Source: Candidatus Altarchaeota archaeon (GTDB lineage: Archaea; Altiarchaeota; Altiarchaeia; IMC4; QMZM01). From it: a stretch of DNA of 5,345 nt. Of this stretch, positions 1 to 5,345 are shown one piece after another; within the stretch, counting starts at the first letter, position 1; each line of letters begins with the position of its first letter. Position numbers and translations under genes: made by a program. The stretch spans positions 1-5,345 of the forward strand of contig WALD01000047.1 in the NCBI GenBank assembly GCA_015523055.1. Direction: 5' to 3'. The notes below the pieces were generated by a model. It made no database searches. It was given only the letters and a program-made list of their open reading frames with translations, and was not told where the DNA came from.

Positions 1-2
1 AG

Positions 3-12
3 CATATATAAA
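3..12 (+). promoter_or_regulatory. Probable archaeal TATA box for ilvB
   Basis: The sequence CATATATAAA lies with its centre about 31 bases before the ilvB ATG. Archaeal TATA boxes normally sit about 25 bases before the transcription start, so the mRNA would begin only a few bases before the start codon. No Shine-Dalgarno sequence lies between the box and the ATG, which fits a leaderless or very short leader. The BRE element that would flank the box upstream is cut off by the window edge. A second AT-rich run near 22-30 is too close to the start codon to serve as the TATA box. The call rests on sequence and spacing only. Confidence 0.6.
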
Positions 13-38
13 CCTATTCCAAATATATTTGAATAAGA

Positions 39-1721
39 ATGAAAGGATCAAATGCTATTGTGAGGTCTCTGGAGGAAGAGGGTGTTGAATACATCTTCGG
101 GATTCTTGGTGGGGCGATAATGGAGGTATATGATGTCCTCTATGAGCACGGTCCCCGGCATATTCTCATGCGACATGAGCAGTGCGCAGCTCATGCAGCT
201 GAGGGGTATGCAAGGGTGTCGGGGAAGGTTGGAGTCTGCATGGCGACCTCTGGACCCGGTGCTACCAACCTTGTTACAGGGATAGCCGATGCACACATGG
301 ACTCTACACCCATTATAGCATTCACCGGGCAGGTTCCTGTTGACCTCATAGGAAATGATGCATTTCAGGAATCCGACATCCTTGGCATAACGATGCCGAT
401 AACGAAGCACAACTTCCAGATAACCGACCCTGAGGATATACCCTATACGATAAAAGCCGCCTTTAAGATCGCATCAACAAGAAGACCTGGTCCTGTTCTG
501 ATTGATCTACCAAAGGACGTCCAGCAGAAGGAGATGAAGAAGAGGTTCTCCTATCCGGGGGATGTGGACATCCCGGGCTATAAGGTAATGAAGAGCGGTG
601 GCCATACAAAACAATTGAAGGATATCGCCAGCACACTTATGAACACCGAAAGACCCGTAATTATTGCAGGGGGCGGCACAATACTCTCAAACGCAAGCAG
701 GGAGTTAATACAACTGGCTGAGTCCTTGAATATCCCGGTCACCACGACACTGATGGGCAAGGGCAGTTTCCCAGAGGACCATCCACTCTCCCTGGGAATG
801 CTGGGAATGCACGGCAGAAAGGCTGCAAATGTGGCGGTGACTGAGTGCGACGTTCTTTTAGCCATAGGGGTAAGATTCTCCGACAGAATTACCGGGAAGA
901 TAGAGACCTTTGCATCAGGGGCAAAGAAGATCCAGATAGATATCGATCCCTCTGAGATCGGAAAGAATGTTGAGATTGATATTCCTGTGGTGGGAGATGC
1001 AAAGCTCGTCCTTCAGAACCTTCTGAAGATTATCAAAAAATTCAAACAGAAGAAGAACACTGAATGGAACAAGAAGATCCAGAGGTTCAAGCGTGAATTC
1101 GCTCCCATCTATGATTATGATGATATCCCTATTAAACAGCAAAGGGTAATGAAGGAGGTCAACAGGATTATTGACAGCAAGACAATTATCACAACTGAGG
1201 TTGGACAGTGCCAGATGTGGGCTGCCCACTACCTCAACATAAAGAACCCAAGACACTTCATATCCTCCGGAGGCCTGGGAACAATGGGCTCAGGATTCCC
1301 CTATGCAATCGGAGCGAAGGTCGCAATGCCCGACCAGAAGGTCATAGACATCGGAAGCGAGGGAAGCTTTCAGATGACAGGGCAGGAGATGGCCACCTGT
1401 GTAGAAGAGGACATACCCGTCGCAGTCGTCCTGCTGAATAATCGATACCTTGGAATGGTTATGCAGTGGCAGGACCTTTTCTATGAAAAGAGGAGGTCTC
1501 ACACTTATCTGGGTGAGGTCCCGGACTTCGTAAAGCTTGCCGAGTCCTACTCTGCAAAGGGTGTGGCCGTGAAGAAACCCTCGGAGATACATGAGGCACT
1601 GGTAGAAGCAGTAAAGTCAGATCTTCCGTTTGTAGTTGATATAACTGTTGATACAGATGAACACGTCCTTCCGATGATGAAACCCGGCGGGAGGATAGAC
1701 AGGATGATTGAGGGGAAGTAG
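39..1721 (+). CDS. ilvB: Acetolactate synthase (acetohydroxyacid synthase), catalytic large subunit
   Basis: This enzyme condenses two pyruvates to 2-acetolactate, or pyruvate with 2-oxobutyrate, in the first common step of valine, leucine and isoleucine synthesis. It is cytosolic and depends on ThDP, Mg2+ and FAD. The 560 residues show the three expected domains: ThDP pyrimidine domain (about 1-165), central FAD-associated domain (about 190-330) and ThDP diphosphate domain (about 370-535). Visible family motifs are the activating Glu47 in RHEQ, GQVP (97-100), DAFQE (107-111), KHNF (123-126), SGGLGTMG (410-417), NNRYLGMV (467-474) and Trp477 in MQWQ, which marks true acetolactate synthases among ThDP enzymes. 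Two motif positions are odd: Gly-Asp-Gly of the metal site reads Ser440-Glu441-Gly442, and the usual proline in the N-terminal GxPGG loop is Leu23. The start is fixed by an in-frame TGA at 30-32. No ilvN regulatory-subunit gene follows; the next gene is convergent argH. Family assignment is secure; catalytic competence is inferred. Confidence 0.95.
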   Translation: MKGSNAIVRSLEEEGVEYIFGILGGAIMEVYDVLYEHGPRHILMRHEQCAAHAAEGYARVSGKVGVCMATSGPGATNLVTGIADAHMDSTPIIAFTGQVPVDLIGNDAFQESDILGITMPITKHNFQITDPEDIPYTIKAAFKIASTRRPGPVLIDLPKDVQQKEMKKRFSYPGDVDIPGYKVMKSGGHTKQLKDIASTLMNTERPVIIAGGGTILSNASRELIQLAESLNIPVTTTLMGKGSFPEDHPLSLGMLGMHGRKAANVAVTECDVLLAIGVRFSDRITGKIETFASGAKKIQIDIDPSEIGKNVEIDIPVVGDAKLVLQNLLKIIKKFKQKKNTEWNKKIQRFKREFAPIYDYDDIPIKQQRVMKEVNRIIDSKTIITTEVGQCQMWAAHYLNIKNPRHFISSGGLGTMGSGFPYAIGAKVAMPDQKVIDIGSEGSFQMTGQEMATCVEEDIPVAVVLLNNRYLGMVMQWQDLFYEKRRSHTYLGEVPDFVKLAESYSAKGVAVKKPSEIHEALVEAVKSDLPFVVDITVDTDEHVLPMMKPGGRIDRMIEGK

Positions 1722-1744
1722 ACTATTATCTGCTTTCACTCTTC

Positions 1745-1764
1745 AGATACTCCAAAAAGTATCT
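1745..1764. terminator. Perfect 7-bp hairpin between convergent ilvB and argH
   Basis: AGATACT (1745-1751) and AGTATCT (1758-1764) are perfect reverse complements around the six-base loop CCAAAA. The hairpin is in the 95-base spacer between two converging genes, where termination in both directions is expected. Read on the - strand it contains a run of five T (complement of 1754-1758), which could serve as the short T-tract that archaeal RNA polymerase terminates on after argH. On the + strand there is no T run directly after it, so it is not a classic intrinsic terminator for ilvB. A weaker six-pair stem (1776-1781 with 1791-1796, one G-U pair) follows. A terminator role is inference. Confidence 0.4.
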
Positions 1765-1816
1765 CGCACTGTAAGGGCACTAGATATCAAAGTGTCAAGA
1801 TGGGTTACAAATGCCA

Positions 1817-3280
1817 TCAGACAATCTCTCTGACCAGTTTTTCGGTCATCTTTCTTGCAGAGTCTATCCCCTCTCTCTTTTCCTTCAGGAATTTCTCCTT
1901 TGCAGCTAACTCCGCCTTCATGGATTTTGCGACCCTTCCAACCTCAGCCGGAGATGTGCTGCCAAGGCTCCTGGAGGCGCTGACCGCTTTCCGGGGATTC
2001 AGAAGTGTCTTCAGCTCTTTCCCGGATAGTTCCGCCCCTTCTTTTTTCAGTATATCTTTTACGGAATCAATATCCTTAAAATTCTTCCCCCTGCTAACTA
2101 ACTCCTTGACTACCCTGCCTGTTACAGAGTGTGCCTTTCTGAATGCCAGCCCCTCCTTCATTACAAGAAAATTGGCAAGTTCTGTTGCGCAGGAAAAATC
2201 CTCCTCCACCAGAGCAAGCATCCTTGGTTCATTCCATTTAACCCTGTTGAGAATTCCGTTCATAATCTCGACCGATGAATTCACTACCCTGAAGGAGTCC
2301 CAGAGAAGGGATCTGTCCTCCTGCAAATCCCTGTTGTAGCCGGAGGGTAGTCCTTTCACTGCAGTCAGACCCTGGATGAGATTTCCATAGATTCTTCCTG
2401 TCGAGCCTCTGATTAGCTCAGCAAGATCCGGGTTCTTCTTCTGCGGCATTATCGAGCTTCCGGCTGAGAATTCATCAGGCATCTCGAGCAGAGAGAATTC
2501 CCGGGTGCTCCAGAGGACCAGCTCCTCAGAGAGCCTTGAGAGATTGGATATGAGTATCGCAAGGGATGAGAGAGATTCAAGAATGAAGTCCCTTGAACTT
2601 ACTGCATCAAGGGCATTCTCCTGCAGGGAGTCAAAACCCAGCAACCTTGCGGTAAATTTCCTGTCTATCGGGAAGGAGGTTCCTGCCAATGCACAGGCGC
2701 CAAGAGGAGATGAATTCACCAGGGAATAGGAATCGAAGAGCCTTTCGATGTCCCTGAGGAACATCCCGGCATATGAGGAGGCCCAGAATCCAAGAGTGAT
2801 TGGTTGCGCATGTTGAAGATGGGTATAACCGGGCATGACCCTGGATTTAGAATTTTCCGCCAGATCTAAGAGGGTTCTGTCCAGGACTATCAGGCGTTCC
2901 ACTATTTTGAGAATTTCCTCCCGGAGTTTCATCTTTATATCTGTCACTACCTGATCATTTCTGGAGCGGGCAGTATGCATCTTACCCCCTGCATCCCCGA
3001 CCCTTTCCGTCACATAGTTTTCAACATTCATATGGACATCTTCCAGCTCCTCCCTCAAATGGAAGTCGCCCCGCATTGCCTCTGCCATCAGGTCATCAAG
3101 GGCCGAGAGAATATTCCCGACATCTTCTCTGGAGAGAATTCCCTGCTTATCCAGCATAAGAACATGGGCCTGATTCAGCCAGATGTCCTCCAGAATCATC
3201 TCCCTATCCACTCTCAAAGAGTTCATGAACACCATAGCCTCCGCAGAGATTTTACCCGTGAACCTGTCCCTCAGAACCAT
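1817..3280 (-). CDS. argH: Argininosuccinate lyase
   Basis: This enzyme cleaves argininosuccinate to arginine and fumarate, the last step of arginine synthesis. It is a cytosolic homotetramer of the fumarase/aspartase superfamily. The 487 residues are close to the usual family length of about 460-490. The three superfamily signature regions are intact: TARSRNDQ (103-110); GYTHLQHAQP (151-160), with His154 at the conserved catalytic-region position; and the flexible loop GSSIMPQKKNPD (274-285), with the catalytic serine at 275/276. The substrate-binding stretch GLPSGYNRDLQED (310-322) is also present, but the lysine usually following it is Arg323. The N-terminus begins with the archaeal-looking LRDRF. 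The C-terminal tail (about 450-487) is charged and helical-looking. The ATG start is fixed by an in-frame TAA at 3296-3298, and there is no Shine-Dalgarno sequence. It converges on ilvB and diverges from the helicase gene; no other arg gene lies in the window. Confidence 0.96.
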   Translation of the reverse strand: MVLRDRFTGKISAEAMVFMNSLRVDREMILEDIWLNQAHVLMLDKQGILSREDVGNILSALDDLMAEAMRGDFHLREELEDVHMNVENYVTERVGDAGGKMHTARSRNDQVVTDIKMKLREEILKIVERLIVLDRTLLDLAENSKSRVMPGYTHLQHAQPITLGFWASSYAGMFLRDIERLFDSYSLVNSSPLGACALAGTSFPIDRKFTARLLGFDSLQENALDAVSSRDFILESLSSLAILISNLSRLSEELVLWSTREFSLLEMPDEFSAGSSIMPQKKNPDLAELIRGSTGRIYGNLIQGLTAVKGLPSGYNRDLQEDRSLLWDSFRVVNSSVEIMNGILNRVKWNEPRMLALVEEDFSCATELANFLVMKEGLAFRKAHSVTGRVVKELVSRGKNFKDIDSVKDILKKEGAELSGKELKTLLNPRKAVSASRSLGSTSPAEVGRVAKSMKAELAAKEKFLKEKREGIDSARKMTEKLVREIV

Positions 3281-3305
3281 CCTATTATTATTTATTTAAC
3301 CTACC

Positions 3306-3312
3306 TTAATAT
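3306..3312 (-). promoter_or_regulatory. Possible TATA box for argH
   Basis: On the - strand this reads ATATTAA and ends about 26 bases before the argH ATG (first base at 3280). This is the spacing expected for an archaeal TATA box driving a leaderless transcript. A richer A/T run (3282-3299, on the - strand TTAAATAAATAATAATA) lies much closer to the ATG. It would place transcription start inside the gene if used as the TATA box, so I prefer the distal element. The two cannot be told apart from sequence alone. Confidence 0.4.
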
Positions 3313-3319
3313 CTGCTTT

Positions 3320-3338
3320 TTCATGACTCTCTTCATGG
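3320..3338. repeat. Tandem TTCATGRA half-sites in the divergent argH/helicase spacer
   Basis: TTCATGA (3320-3326) is followed after five bases by TTCATGG (3332-3338), a 12-base period, and each copy is followed by a CTCT-type tail. The pair sits between the presumed TATA boxes of the two divergent genes, where a DNA-binding regulator could act on both. TCATGA at 3321-3326 is itself a six-base palindrome. The repeat is short and could be accidental; an operator role is only a suggestion. Confidence 0.25.
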
Positions 3339-3348
3339 ATTCTCTTTC

Positions 3349-3357
3349 AATTTATCA
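3349..3357 (+). promoter_or_regulatory. Possible TATA box for the XPD-type helicase gene
   Basis: AATTTATCA has its centre about 27 bases upstream of the helicase ATG at 3380. That fits an archaeal TATA box and a leaderless mRNA. No Shine-Dalgarno sequence is present between 3358 and 3379. The match to a consensus TATA box is only moderate. Because argH runs the other way, this gene must have a promoter in the 99-base spacer, and this is the best-placed AT-rich element I can see. Confidence 0.4.
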
Positions 3358-3379
3358 CATCTAAGTCCAAAATCAATTC

Positions 3380-5227
3380 ATGTCGCTGTTTCCATTTGAA
3401 GAGATTAGAGACGGACAGAGGGAATTCATGCTCAATGTAGAGAATTCCCTGCAGAAGGGGAAGCATCTGATGGCCCACGCCCCCACCGGGCTGGGAAAAA
3501 CCGCAGCAGTAATCTCCCCGGCACTGGAATTCTCGCTGGAGAACAACAAGACCGTCTTCTTCCTCACCCCAAAGCATACGCAGCATACGATAGTCATTGA
3601 TACACTAAAGAGGATACAGAGGAGATTCAGGACCGGCTTCGTTGCTGTTGACATAATCGGGAAGCAGTGGACATGCCCCCATAAGGTCAGGAATCTGGAC
3701 AGCAGGGAATTTAACGAATTCTGCAGGGCTATGAAGAGGGACGAAAGATGTAGATACTACAACAATGTAAGGAAGGGCAGGCTGTCGGAGAAGGCAAAGC
3801 AGGTTATTGCCATGATAAAAAAAGAGCCAATGCATGCCGAAAAGGTTGCAAAGCTCTGCTTGGATAAGGAACTGTGCCCCTACGAAATCTCCACTGAGGT
3901 TGGGAAAGAAGCCAACATTATTGTCTGTGATTACCTTCACATCTTCTCTCCCGGAGTCAGGAAGGCGTTTCTTGCAAGGATGAATAAGTCTCTTGATAAC
4001 CTTATACTGATAGTTGATGAGGCCCATAATCTCCCCGGCAGGGTGAGAAATCTACTCAGCAATAACCTGACGGAATTCAGCCTCGAAAGGGCGGTTAGAG
4101 AAGCAAATTTCCTCGGCTTTGAAACCCTTGCCGACGATTTCCGGGACATTGCAGGAATTCTAAAAGAACTGAGCAGAGGGATGGCGAAATTCGACGAGAG
4201 ACTGGTGGAGCGGGAGGAATTCATCAATGCCCTTACCAACAGGATAGGAATGGATTACGAAGGGTTTGTAGAGAGCGTCAACGATCTCGGTGAGGAGGTT
4301 CTCAATATCCCAAACAGGCATCGCTCCTATTCAAAGGCAATAGGACGGTTCCTGAGGAGCTGGGCGAAGGATGAAAGGGGTTATGCAAGAATTCTAAGGA
4401 AGGAAATGGTTACGGTTCTTTCCAGAAGCTGCCTTGATCCATCTCTTTCGAGTAGGGATATCTTCAAGGGGGTTTATGCCTCCGTCCTTATGAGCGGGAC
4501 CCTCATACCGGTTGAGATGTACATGGATGTCCTTGGACTTGAACCTGAAAGAACGGAACTAAGGGAATACCGGTCTCCATTCCCAAAAGAGAACCGGCTT
4601 CTCCTCCTTGTGCCAGGTGTTACAACAAAATTCTCCGAGAGGTCGGACTACATGTATGGGAGGTATGCAAAAATCATCTCTGAAATAGCGGCAGAGGTTC
4701 CCGGCAATCTGGCAGTCTTCTTTCCCTCATATCAGGTCATGAATTCGGTCAGGGAGAAGATGGAGGGGATCGCGAAATCCATCCTGATCGAGAGGCAGGA
4801 GATGAAGAAGGACGACAGAATTCAGCTCTACAATCACCTAATGAATCTGGCCGGGAAAGGCGGGGGAATTCTTCTTGGAGTTCAGGCAGGCTCCCTCTCA
4901 GAGGGGTTGGATTATGCGGACAATCTGCTGGATGCTGTGATTGTTGTAGGTTTGCCGCTGGAGACCCCAACTCTTGAGATAAAGTCATTGATAGATTACT
5001 ATGACTTCAGATTTGAGAGGGGCTGGGACTATGGATACATATACCCTGCCATGAACAGGGCCCTACAGGCCGCAGGGAGATGTATAAGATCTGAAACAGA
5101 TAAAGGAGTGATAGTCCTCATGGACGAGAGATTCAACTGGAAGAATTATCGAAAGTGCTTTCCGAAGGACTTTGAATTCATTACAACAGAGATGCCAGAG
5201 AAGTATGTAAAGAGATTCTTCCAGTGA
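3380..5227 (+). CDS. xpd: XPD/Rad3-family 5'-3' DNA helicase with iron-sulfur cluster
   Basis: This is a superfamily 2 ATP-dependent DNA helicase of the XPD/Rad3/DinG group. Archaeal members unwind DNA 5' to 3' and are linked to repair, although their cellular role is less settled than that of eukaryotic XPD in TFIIH. The 615 residues match the archaeal XPD size. Visible motifs are an adenine-contact region near IRDGQ (9-13), Walker A APTGLGKT (34-41), Walker B/DEAH box DEAH (213-216), motif III SGTL (372-375), motif V-like GSLSEGLDY (504-512) and motif VI QAAGRCIR (563-570). The iron-sulfur domain sits between Walker A and DEAH. Cys99, Cys115, Cys124 and Cys166 (in CPYE) align with the four cluster ligands, and Cys160 is extra. 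The arch domain probably spans about 220-345. The ATG is fixed by an in-frame TAA at 3362-3364. The gene stands alone, divergent from argH. It carries 12 GAATTC words, unusually many. Bacterial-type DinG is a less likely alternative. Confidence 0.94.
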   Translation: MSLFPFEEIRDGQREFMLNVENSLQKGKHLMAHAPTGLGKTAAVISPALEFSLENNKTVFFLTPKHTQHTIVIDTLKRIQRRFRTGFVAVDIIGKQWTCPHKVRNLDSREFNEFCRAMKRDERCRYYNNVRKGRLSEKAKQVIAMIKKEPMHAEKVAKLCLDKELCPYEISTEVGKEANIIVCDYLHIFSPGVRKAFLARMNKSLDNLILIVDEAHNLPGRVRNLLSNNLTEFSLERAVREANFLGFETLADDFRDIAGILKELSRGMAKFDERLVEREEFINALTNRIGMDYEGFVESVNDLGEEVLNIPNRHRSYSKAIGRFLRSWAKDERGYARILRKEMVTVLSRSCLDPSLSSRDIFKGVYASVLMSGTLIPVEMYMDVLGLEPERTELREYRSPFPKENRLLLLVPGVTTKFSERSDYMYGRYAKIISEIAAEVPGNLAVFFPSYQVMNSVREKMEGIAKSILIERQEMKKDDRIQLYNHLMNLAGKGGGILLGVQAGSLSEGLDYADNLLDAVIVVGLPLETPTLEIKSLIDYYDFRFERGWDYGYIYPAMNRALQAAGRCIRSETDKGVIVLMDERFNWKNYRKCFPKDFEFITTEMPEKYVKRFFQ

Positions 5228-5256
5228 TGGCTATTGAATATAAGGAGATTCTTTGG

Positions 5257-5345
5257 TTAACTATCAGAGACATCTCTTGATCCCCCCGAAATCTCCATCC
5301 TTCTGGTGGAGATCAAACTGGTCAGCCTCTTCACCAGTTTCTCGG
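5257..5345 (-). CDS. Possible 3' end of an unidentified gene entering from the right edge
   Basis: On the - strand the frame running from 5343 to the TAA at 5257-5259 is open for 28 codons up to the window edge. It reads EKLVKRLTSLISTRRMEI and then a polar tail ending in DVSDS. Codon choice (AGG, AGA, AAG, CTG, ATC, GAG) resembles the other genes. If real, it is a convergent neighbour ending 29 bases after the helicase stop. A second - strand frame, ending at TGA 5264-5266, is also open to the edge, so the evidence is weak. I recognise no family. Two perfect inverted repeats lie inside this stretch, which would be unusual for coding DNA and suggests instead a non-coding terminator region. Confidence 0.3.
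   Translation of the reverse strand, partial: EKLVKRLTSLISTRRMEISGGSRDVSDS
5291..5313. terminator. Inverted repeat downstream of the helicase gene (first of a pair)
   Basis: ATCTCCA (5291-5297) and TGGAGAT (5307-5313) are perfect complements. The stem can grow to nine pairs with one G-U and one C-G pair, leaving a five-base loop. It starts 64 bases after the helicase stop codon. No T-tract follows on the + strand, so it is not a standard terminator. It may shape the 3' end of the mRNA, or lie in the coding end of a convergent gene. Confidence 0.35.
5315..5340. terminator. Inverted repeat downstream of the helicase gene (second of a pair)
   Basis: AAACTGGT (5315-5322) and ACCAGTTT (5333-5340) are perfect eight-base complements around a ten-base loop. 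Only one base separates this from the preceding inverted repeat, so the two would form adjacent hairpins. The window ends five bases later, so any T-tract or further hairpin cannot be seen. A role in termination or mRNA stability is inferred from position. Confidence 0.35.

Larger units (their letters stand above)
1727..3319. repeat. Ten-base word TATCTGCTTT repeated in both spacers flanking argH
   Basis: TATCTGCTTT occurs at 1727-1736, just beyond the 3' end of argH, and at 3310-3319, just upstream of its start, in the same orientation. The match extends loosely on both sides: TTA/TAA-rich bases come before, and an ACTCT...CTTCA string follows (1738-1744 versus 3325-3335, with a few inserted bases in the second copy). 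The listed interval spans both copies; the intervening sequence is argH. It could be a shared regulatory or termination element, or a chance match. Confidence 0.3.
2251..5179. repeat. Cluster of 18 dispersed GAATTC palindromes
   Basis: GAATTC starts at 2251, 2277, 2468, 2495, 2712, 3136, 3422, 3442, 3527, 3716, 4073, 4155, 4217, 4389, 4741, 4818, 4866 and 5174. One more copy lies in ilvB at 1095. Equal base use would predict about one in 4,096 bases, or roughly 1.3 in the whole window. The copies fall in all three codon phases: as GAA-TTC (Glu-Phe), as xGA-ATT-C (Gly or Arg followed by Ile), and as xxG-AAT-TC (for example Val-Asn-Ser). A single favoured codon pair therefore cannot account for them all. 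GAATT is followed by C far more often than by T or A, and I found no GAATTG. No spacing period is evident. The count was made by eye. Confidence 0.6.

Noticed and set aside
1831..1848. Short stem TGACC/GGTCA with a T5 loop inside the 3' end of argH.
   Set aside because: Only five base pairs, and fully inside coding sequence; its resemblance to the motif at the window end comes from similar EKLV peptides.
1800..2339. Long + strand open frame of 179 codons opposite argH.
   Set aside because: It lies antisense to a gene with intact catalytic motifs. Its translation is Ser/Leu/Phe-rich, as expected from reading the complement of a charged protein gene.
3282..3299. AT-rich run just upstream of the argH start as its TATA box.
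   Set aside because: It ends only two bases before the ATG, so transcription would begin inside the gene; the element at 3306-3312 is better spaced.
2975..3364. Open + strand frame of 129 codons opposite the start of argH and running into the divergent spacer.
   Set aside because: It overlaps the well-supported N-terminal part of ArgH, and its translation is rich in His, Pro and Cys with no recognisable domain.
5227..5280. Sixteen-codon + strand frame starting in a TGATG overlap with the helicase stop (MAIEYKEILWLTIRDIS).
   Set aside because: The stop/start overlap looks like translational coupling, but the peptide is very short, shows no motif and has no supporting signal; chance is the simplest explanation.
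5264..5344. Second - strand frame open to the right edge (starting RETGEEADQFDLHQKDGDFGG).
   Set aside because: It competes with the frame ending at 5257 and cannot be excluded. Its codon use fits the neighbours slightly less well, and no family is recognisable.
1..5345. CRISPR arrays, transposases, tRNA or rRNA genes, and defence-system genes.
   Set aside because: No regularly spaced repeats, mobile-element proteins or RNA-gene structures were found; nearly all sequence is accounted for by three housekeeping-type genes.

Overview
The window carries three complete protein genes, and all three look archaeal. They are a catalytic (large) subunit of acetolactate synthase (ilvB, + strand, 39-1721), argininosuccinate lyase (argH, - strand, 1817-3280) and an XPD/Rad3-type iron-sulfur DNA helicase (+ strand, 3380-5227). 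The archaeal assignment rests on several things: the 'RDRF' start and overall form of ArgH, a stand-alone XPD of about 615 residues with the 'QAAGRCIRSETD' motif VI typical of euryarchaeal XPD, heavy use of AGG/AGA for arginine, no Shine-Dalgarno sequences, and AT-rich TATA-like boxes about 25-32 bases before each start codon. That spacing fits leaderless or nearly leaderless archaeal transcripts. I would call it a euryarchaeal-type genome of moderate GC and cannot name the genus.

Layout. Bases 1-38 hold the ilvB promoter. ilvB and argH converge on a 95-base spacer (1722-1816) that holds a small perfect hairpin. argH and the helicase gene diverge from a 99-base spacer (3281-3379) that must hold both promoters. 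After the helicase (5228-5345) there are two adjacent perfect inverted repeats and a possible 3' end of a further - strand gene running in from the right edge. Each start is fixed by an in-frame stop just upstream (30-32, 3296-3298 and 3362-3364). The genes appear to be transcribed singly. ilvB has no ilvN regulatory-subunit gene directly downstream.

Functionally, ilvB (branched-chain amino acid synthesis) and argH (last step of arginine synthesis) are biosynthetic housekeeping genes, and the helicase is a DNA repair/processing enzyme. Their proximity does not suggest one pathway. I see no CRISPR array, mobile element, RNA gene or obvious defence system, and no convincing new multi-gene system. 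The observations most worth a second look are a strong local excess of the palindrome GAATTC (19 copies, 18 of them between 2251 and 5179, in all three codon phases) and an altered metal/ThDP-binding motif in the acetolactate synthase (Ser-Glu-Gly where Gly-Asp-Gly is expected).
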